Positions 6,401-8,639 of a DNA stretch of 8,639 nucleotides are shown here, piece after piece; the first letter of the stretch is position 1, and every line of letters starts with the position of its first letter. The notes under the pieces were generated by a model. That model saw only the letters and a list, made by a program, of their open reading frames with translations, was not told the DNA's origin and searched no databases. Where the stretch lies: assembly GCA_028679485.1 (NCBI GenBank), contig JAJRBL010000021.1, positions 1 through 8,639 of the forward strand, read 5' to 3'. Source of the stretch: Methanospirillum sp. (GTDB lineage: Archaea; Halobacteriota; Methanomicrobia; Methanomicrobiales; Methanospirillaceae). The translations under genes and the position numbers were made by a program.

Positions 6401-8639
6401 AATTCGAAGGATGCTGCTCATACGAGATGTTTCCATCGCCGAATGACCATGACCAGTTGGTGATCGTGCTTCCGGGAGAGGATGATTTATCAGCGAATGA
6501 GACGTTCAGGGGTGCAGGTCCTGATCGTGGGGTGGGGCTGAATGCGGCGGTCACTATCGGGCAGGTTACGGTGATGACATGGCTGACATTTTCAGACATA
6601 CCGCAGTCGTTTGTTGCGGTGAGGTTGATGGTGTAGGTCCCCGGGATATAATAAATATGAGAGAGGTTCTGGGCAAAAGATTCGTTTCCATCACCGAGTG
6701 TCCAGTTCCACCCGGTAATGTTGCTGCCTGGCGATGTCGATTCGTCAGTAAAGGTAACATTGAGCGGTCCGTAGCCGCTCGTCGGATCGGCAGAGAACTC
6801 CGCATTCACATCTGAACAGGTGACGGTGATGGTTTTTACGACTGTACCGGTATTTCCGCAACTGTTCGTGACGGTAAGATTTACCTGGTACGTGCCCCGG
6901 GTATAATACGTATGGCTGACCATCGCCTCGGTAGAGGTGTTGCCATCCCCGAACTCCCATAACCTGCTCTTAACCTGGTCTCCCATGCAAAATTCCGTGG
7001 TATCGATGAAGGTAACCGTCAGGGGGGCAACTCCTTCCGTCGACGGGGTTGCCGTGAAGTTTGCTGCTATCTCCGGGCAGGTGACGACAACCTGCTTTGT
7101 CATGGTATCTTCAGATCCGCACCAGTTCTCCACGGTCAGCGTGACCGTGTAGTTCCCGTTGCAGTTGGTGGACTGGTTGAAATAATAGGTATGATCCGGT
7201 GGATTCCGGGTCGTGTCGTTGTCGCTGACGTATTCTGCACTCCCGTCCCCGAAGTCCCAGATCCATCCCGAAAGGTTTGTACCGATCGAGTAGTCGTTGA
7301 ATCCTACGGAAAGAGGCGATTTTCCGTCCGGTGGTGTCGCCGTGAAGTTTGCTGATACTGCCGGGCAGTATACCTGGATATCCTTTGCCTTGGAACCGGT
7401 GTTACCGCAGTCATTGCAGACCTTTTCCGTTATCCGGTATGTTCCGACATGGTGGAAGATAGTAGGATCGGTTACCGACGTGTTGAGGGGAGTAATGTTT
7501 CCGTAATCCGTCTGGATACTCGTATGCCGGTAGGTATAGTCGTAATACGTGATCGGCCGGCCGCTTGACGAGGCATCCTGGAACACGAACGGGGTCTCCA
7601 GTGCATATCCTGACGTGGGGTTACAGGTGAAGTCACAATTGACATTCGGGCAGAGAACCGTGACATTATCTGATACCGTCAATGGGTTTCCACAATAATC
7701 CTTCACGGTCAGCGTAACCGGGTAGGTCTTCACGTCGTAGAACGTGTTGGTTGCAGGATTACTGCTGGATGTATTGTTCACTCCACCATGATTCGGATCG
7801 GGATCCCCGAAGTCCCATAATCTTCCTTTGCTTTCATCGGTGCAGACAGAATTGTCATAAAAGGTAACTGTTAACGGTGCATATCCCCGTGGCGGATTTG
7901 GATAGGTACTCATCACCGCCCTTGGGCTGGTGACGGTGATATAATTCGTCCGGGTTGCTGTTGCCTCGGTAAGGTTGCTCTTTACGGTCAGGGTTACGGT
8001 GTAAACGCCCGGTTCTGAATACTGGTGTGAAGGATTTGGATCTGTACTGGTAGAGGTATCCCCGAAATCCCAGAGCCAGCTGGTGATATCCTGCACGTTT
8101 GAGGTATCGTAAAACTGCACGTCCGTGCAGAGACAGACCGTGGTGGGAACGCCATAGAAATTGGCTTTTCCATACCCTGTTCCATCCATCCCGTACTTGC
8201 TCCAGAGAAGGTACTCGCTTCCATCCGTTTTTTTGTAGATAAATTCCAGTCCGGTTACCGGGTTCCCGTCATCATACGGCATCGTGAGGGAATCCCCGAC
8301 AGAATAATAGTCGCCATAATCAGACGAGGTATTAGATTTGACCAGGGTGAAATTGTCTGACCCATAGGTATTCGGCATGCCGTCTTCACTGATGTTATAT
8401 CTGGTCCATCCCGACAGATTCTGAACCCGGAGATAATATTCAGTATGATTTGTAGGATCTGCCTTGTTATTGAATACCTGGAAACGATCTCCCCGTTTGT
8501 GCAAAATGATGAGTTCTGAGGGATCTGACAGAGAATTGTTTTTTATCTCGAAATCCACTGCAGGCAGCTCGTTTGGAGGAGGTTGTGAAACAATGATAAC
8601 CAGAATGATCCCAGACGCTGCCGCAAGCAGAGCGACAAG
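3429..8639 (-). CDS. Giant multi-PKD cell-surface protein with pilin-like N-terminal anchor (N-terminus cut by window)
   Basis: At least 1736 residues, open at the right edge; the true start lies outside. I number from the GTG at 8556-8558, but 27 in-frame codons precede it and encode a membrane segment (LVALLAAASGIILVIIVSQ), so the GTG is not the start. Residues 1 to about 115 resemble the archaeal type IV pilin N-terminal domain (IILHKRGDRF, YSVGDSLTMP). PKD-like repeats follow at about 120-210, 213-302, 303-400, 400-494, 495-582, 583-667, 668-751, 752-834, 835-917 and 919-1009. Most have a WxFGDG motif; repeat 3 lacks it and repeat 6 has TLGDG. Next come an SdrD-B-like module (1010-1120; ISGHLWRDANLNGWQDTGE), an unassigned Trp/Tyr-rich region (1120-1360), an Ig-like domain (1366-1460), PKD 11 (1464-1544; WWKWTFGDGN) and an unassigned C-terminal domain (1545-1709). 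No C-terminal membrane segment or sortase-type tail is seen. I count nearly 80 NxS/T sequons, fitting a glycosylated extracellular protein. Likely role: adhesion or surface-layer association; ligand unknown. Confidence 0.93.
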   Translation of the reverse strand, partial: LVALLAAASGIILVIIVSQPPPNELPAVDFEIKNNSLSDPSELIILHKRGDRFQVFNNKADPTNHTEYYLRVQNLSGWTRYNISEDGMPNTYGSDNFTLVKSNTSSDYGDYYSVGDSLTMPYDDGNPVTGLEFIYKKTDGSEYLLWSKYGMDGTGYGKANFYGVPTTVCLCTDVQFYDTSNVQDITSWLWDFGDTSTSTDPNPSHQYSEPGVYTVTLTVKSNLTEATATRTNYITVTSPRAVMSTYPNPPRGYAPLTVTFYDNSVCTDESKGRLWDFGDPDPNHGGVNNTSSSNPATNTFYDVKTYPVTLTVKDYCGNPLTVSDNVTVLCPNVNCDFTCNPTSGYALETPFVFQDASSSGRPITYYDYTYRHTSIQTDYGNITPLNTSVTDPTIFHHVGTYRITEKVCNDCGNTGSKAKDIQVYCPAVSANFTATPPDGKSPLSVGFNDYSIGTNLSGWIWDFGDGSAEYVSDNDTTRNPPDHTYYFNQSTNCNGNYTVTLTVENWCGSEDTMTKQVVVTCPEIAANFTATPSTEGVAPLTVTFIDTTEFCMGDQVKSRLWEFGDGNTSTEAMVSHTYYTRGTYQVNLTVTNSCGNTGTVVKTITVTCSDVNAEFSADPTSGYGPLNVTFTDESTSPGSNITGWNWTLGDGNESFAQNLSHIYYIPGTYTINLTATNDCGMSENVSHVITVTCPIVTAAFSPTPRSGPAPLNVSFADKSSSPGSTITNWSWSFGDGNISYEQHPSNYYSLPGEYRVNLTATNACGNTGNTSENITVTCPVVNASFNASPITGYAPLSVAFNDTSTSTAPITGWTWTFGDGNSSNLKNPSHTYYSPGTYTVNLTANNFCGNGTASRVITVLCPPPVASFAYSVTDYKDFTVQFTDTSESDPFDIMSWLWQFGDGTNSTEINPLHYYGGLPRNFTVNLTVTNECGNSSRVSRLVNPNCDNLTAAANATPSSGLVPLLVNFTDYSTPLINISSWRWTFGDGSSYYTTNASLRNTSHTYTNIGTYYATLMIENSCGQAFTLVKVVTVTSPAQISGHLWRDANLNGWQDTGEVNLSGWRVDLERRDGNTWNAIQTQNTSLIYGAYNFSFSAAYGVYRVREYPPTSPTWKVTYSYQSENETVSGYLPIQESRIYTDINFGNIDWHISSMQFPDRFKYGETDGGLTWTDRGVNNNEYWEYTTSYNDSPTRLWNPADKQTYNSGKISYVYYQVPPHEVWADSSFNITPSFYMRYLIIVNQYGYAPITATYWLKYWIYDGTRTDGFWFNVPDNTNYTANKLMLYFVRNDTPWSSIYVPYEGEERAYSKADYLECHFTGTSGSAMTGKLISPTDVAMTLTWQPSYGYYTGYWNNTRYEGQNVTLVTQVDRGSSSYVPRYVNAVRNATIGWEPVSPVIKQPANKATVSGNVTVNATVGGKNRDTGNVSLIIGGKTSLPMTWNSITNNFTATWDAEPYAGKNLSLMVRASPLPGKGKTVNSTPVYVTVKSTYPLVANFSADPWTGPSRLEVAFTDLTTGGPNWWKWTFGDGNTSSLQNPVYFFNGTKNYSVTLQVKNITSSTSSVSKWVNVSGQWHDVTLLSSRNGFIPSGSQRWIVQGSGSSATIDNTTYTFQENDTVRMNLLSNLSSAKIFMAGILSHSSLANVSLVVNSTELTKGNCTAIHIADFVNYHSDINLTAKPNKSAYVSLVWDGALVTVDWRKQLDIYNLVPTENSYMDMNLTPGNIFFTGRASSYSLT
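5532..8201 (-). repeat. Array of ten PKD-domain repeats (about 250-290 bp each)
   Basis: Tandem coding repeats within the giant surface protein. The WxFGDG-coding segment recurs with similar DNA wording (ccatccccgaatgtccat on the plus strand and variants) near 6180, 6430, 6686 and 6940, giving a period of about 250-256 bases in the most regular part. Repeats are diverged rather than identical, so this is an old amplification. Repeats 2-9 end in a TV(T/L)CP-like strand and contain an N-x-CG motif; 1 and 10 differ at their ends (TSP instead of TCP). An eleventh PKD copy stands apart at about 3927-4169. Confidence 0.9.

Noticed and set aside
5532..8201. Regular repeats considered as a CRISPR array or satellite DNA
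   Set aside because: The period (about 250 bp), the divergence between copies and one continuous reading frame show coding PKD repeats.
8556..8558. GTG as the start codon of the giant surface protein
   Set aside because: The frame is open upstream to the window edge and encodes a clear membrane segment that fits the protein's export, so the true start lies outside the window.

Overview
The window looks like a chromosomal segment of a methanogenic archaeon, most likely of the Methanomicrobiales or a close relative. The basis is a giant secreted PKD-repeat protein with a pilin-like membrane anchor and dozens of N-glycosylation sequons, archaeal MNT/HEPN gene pairs, a DrrA/DrrB-type ABC exporter, AT-rich TATA-like promoter elements, and a mix of Shine-Dalgarno and apparently leaderless starts. 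No marker gene (rRNA, methanogenesis enzyme) is present, so the taxonomic call is inference. Every gene I can support lies on the minus strand, so the window reads right to left.

Right part (8639 to 3429): one very large open frame, cut by the window edge at its N-terminus, encodes at least 1736 residues of a cell-surface protein. In order it has a hydrophobic anchor and pilin-like N-terminal domain, ten PKD-like repeats, an SdrD-B-like module, a tryptophan/tyrosine-rich stretch of about 240 residues that I cannot assign, an Ig-like domain, an eleventh PKD domain and an unassigned C-terminal domain. Repeats 2 to 9 each carry a pair of cysteines at nearly fixed spacing.

Middle part (3405 to 1969): two MNT nucleotidyltransferase genes of the MntA antitoxin type, both with a perfect GSX10DXD motif. 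The one nearer the PKD gene has an in-frame TAA, after which recognisable C-terminal homology continues for 22 codons; no HEPN partner follows it. The second is intact and overlaps by 20 bases a HEPN gene that is interrupted by an in-frame TGA at codon 58. The picture is a decaying pair of MNT/HEPN toxin-antitoxin or regulatory modules in which the surviving intact member is an antitoxin-type protein. About 350 bases between the two modules hold no confident gene but do hold a small tandem repeat, an AT-rich promoter-like element and short doubtful ORFs.

Left part (1760 to 1): a two-gene exporter operon. The ABC ATPase is preceded by a TATA-like element fused to a perfect 14-bp palindrome (possible operator) and overlaps the ABC-2 permease by four bases (ATGA), with a strong Shine-Dalgarno for the permease inside the ATPase gene. 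The permease runs off the left edge but is nearly complete. The 208 bases between the ATPase start and the HEPN stop hold the ATPase promoter and nothing else that I can recognise.
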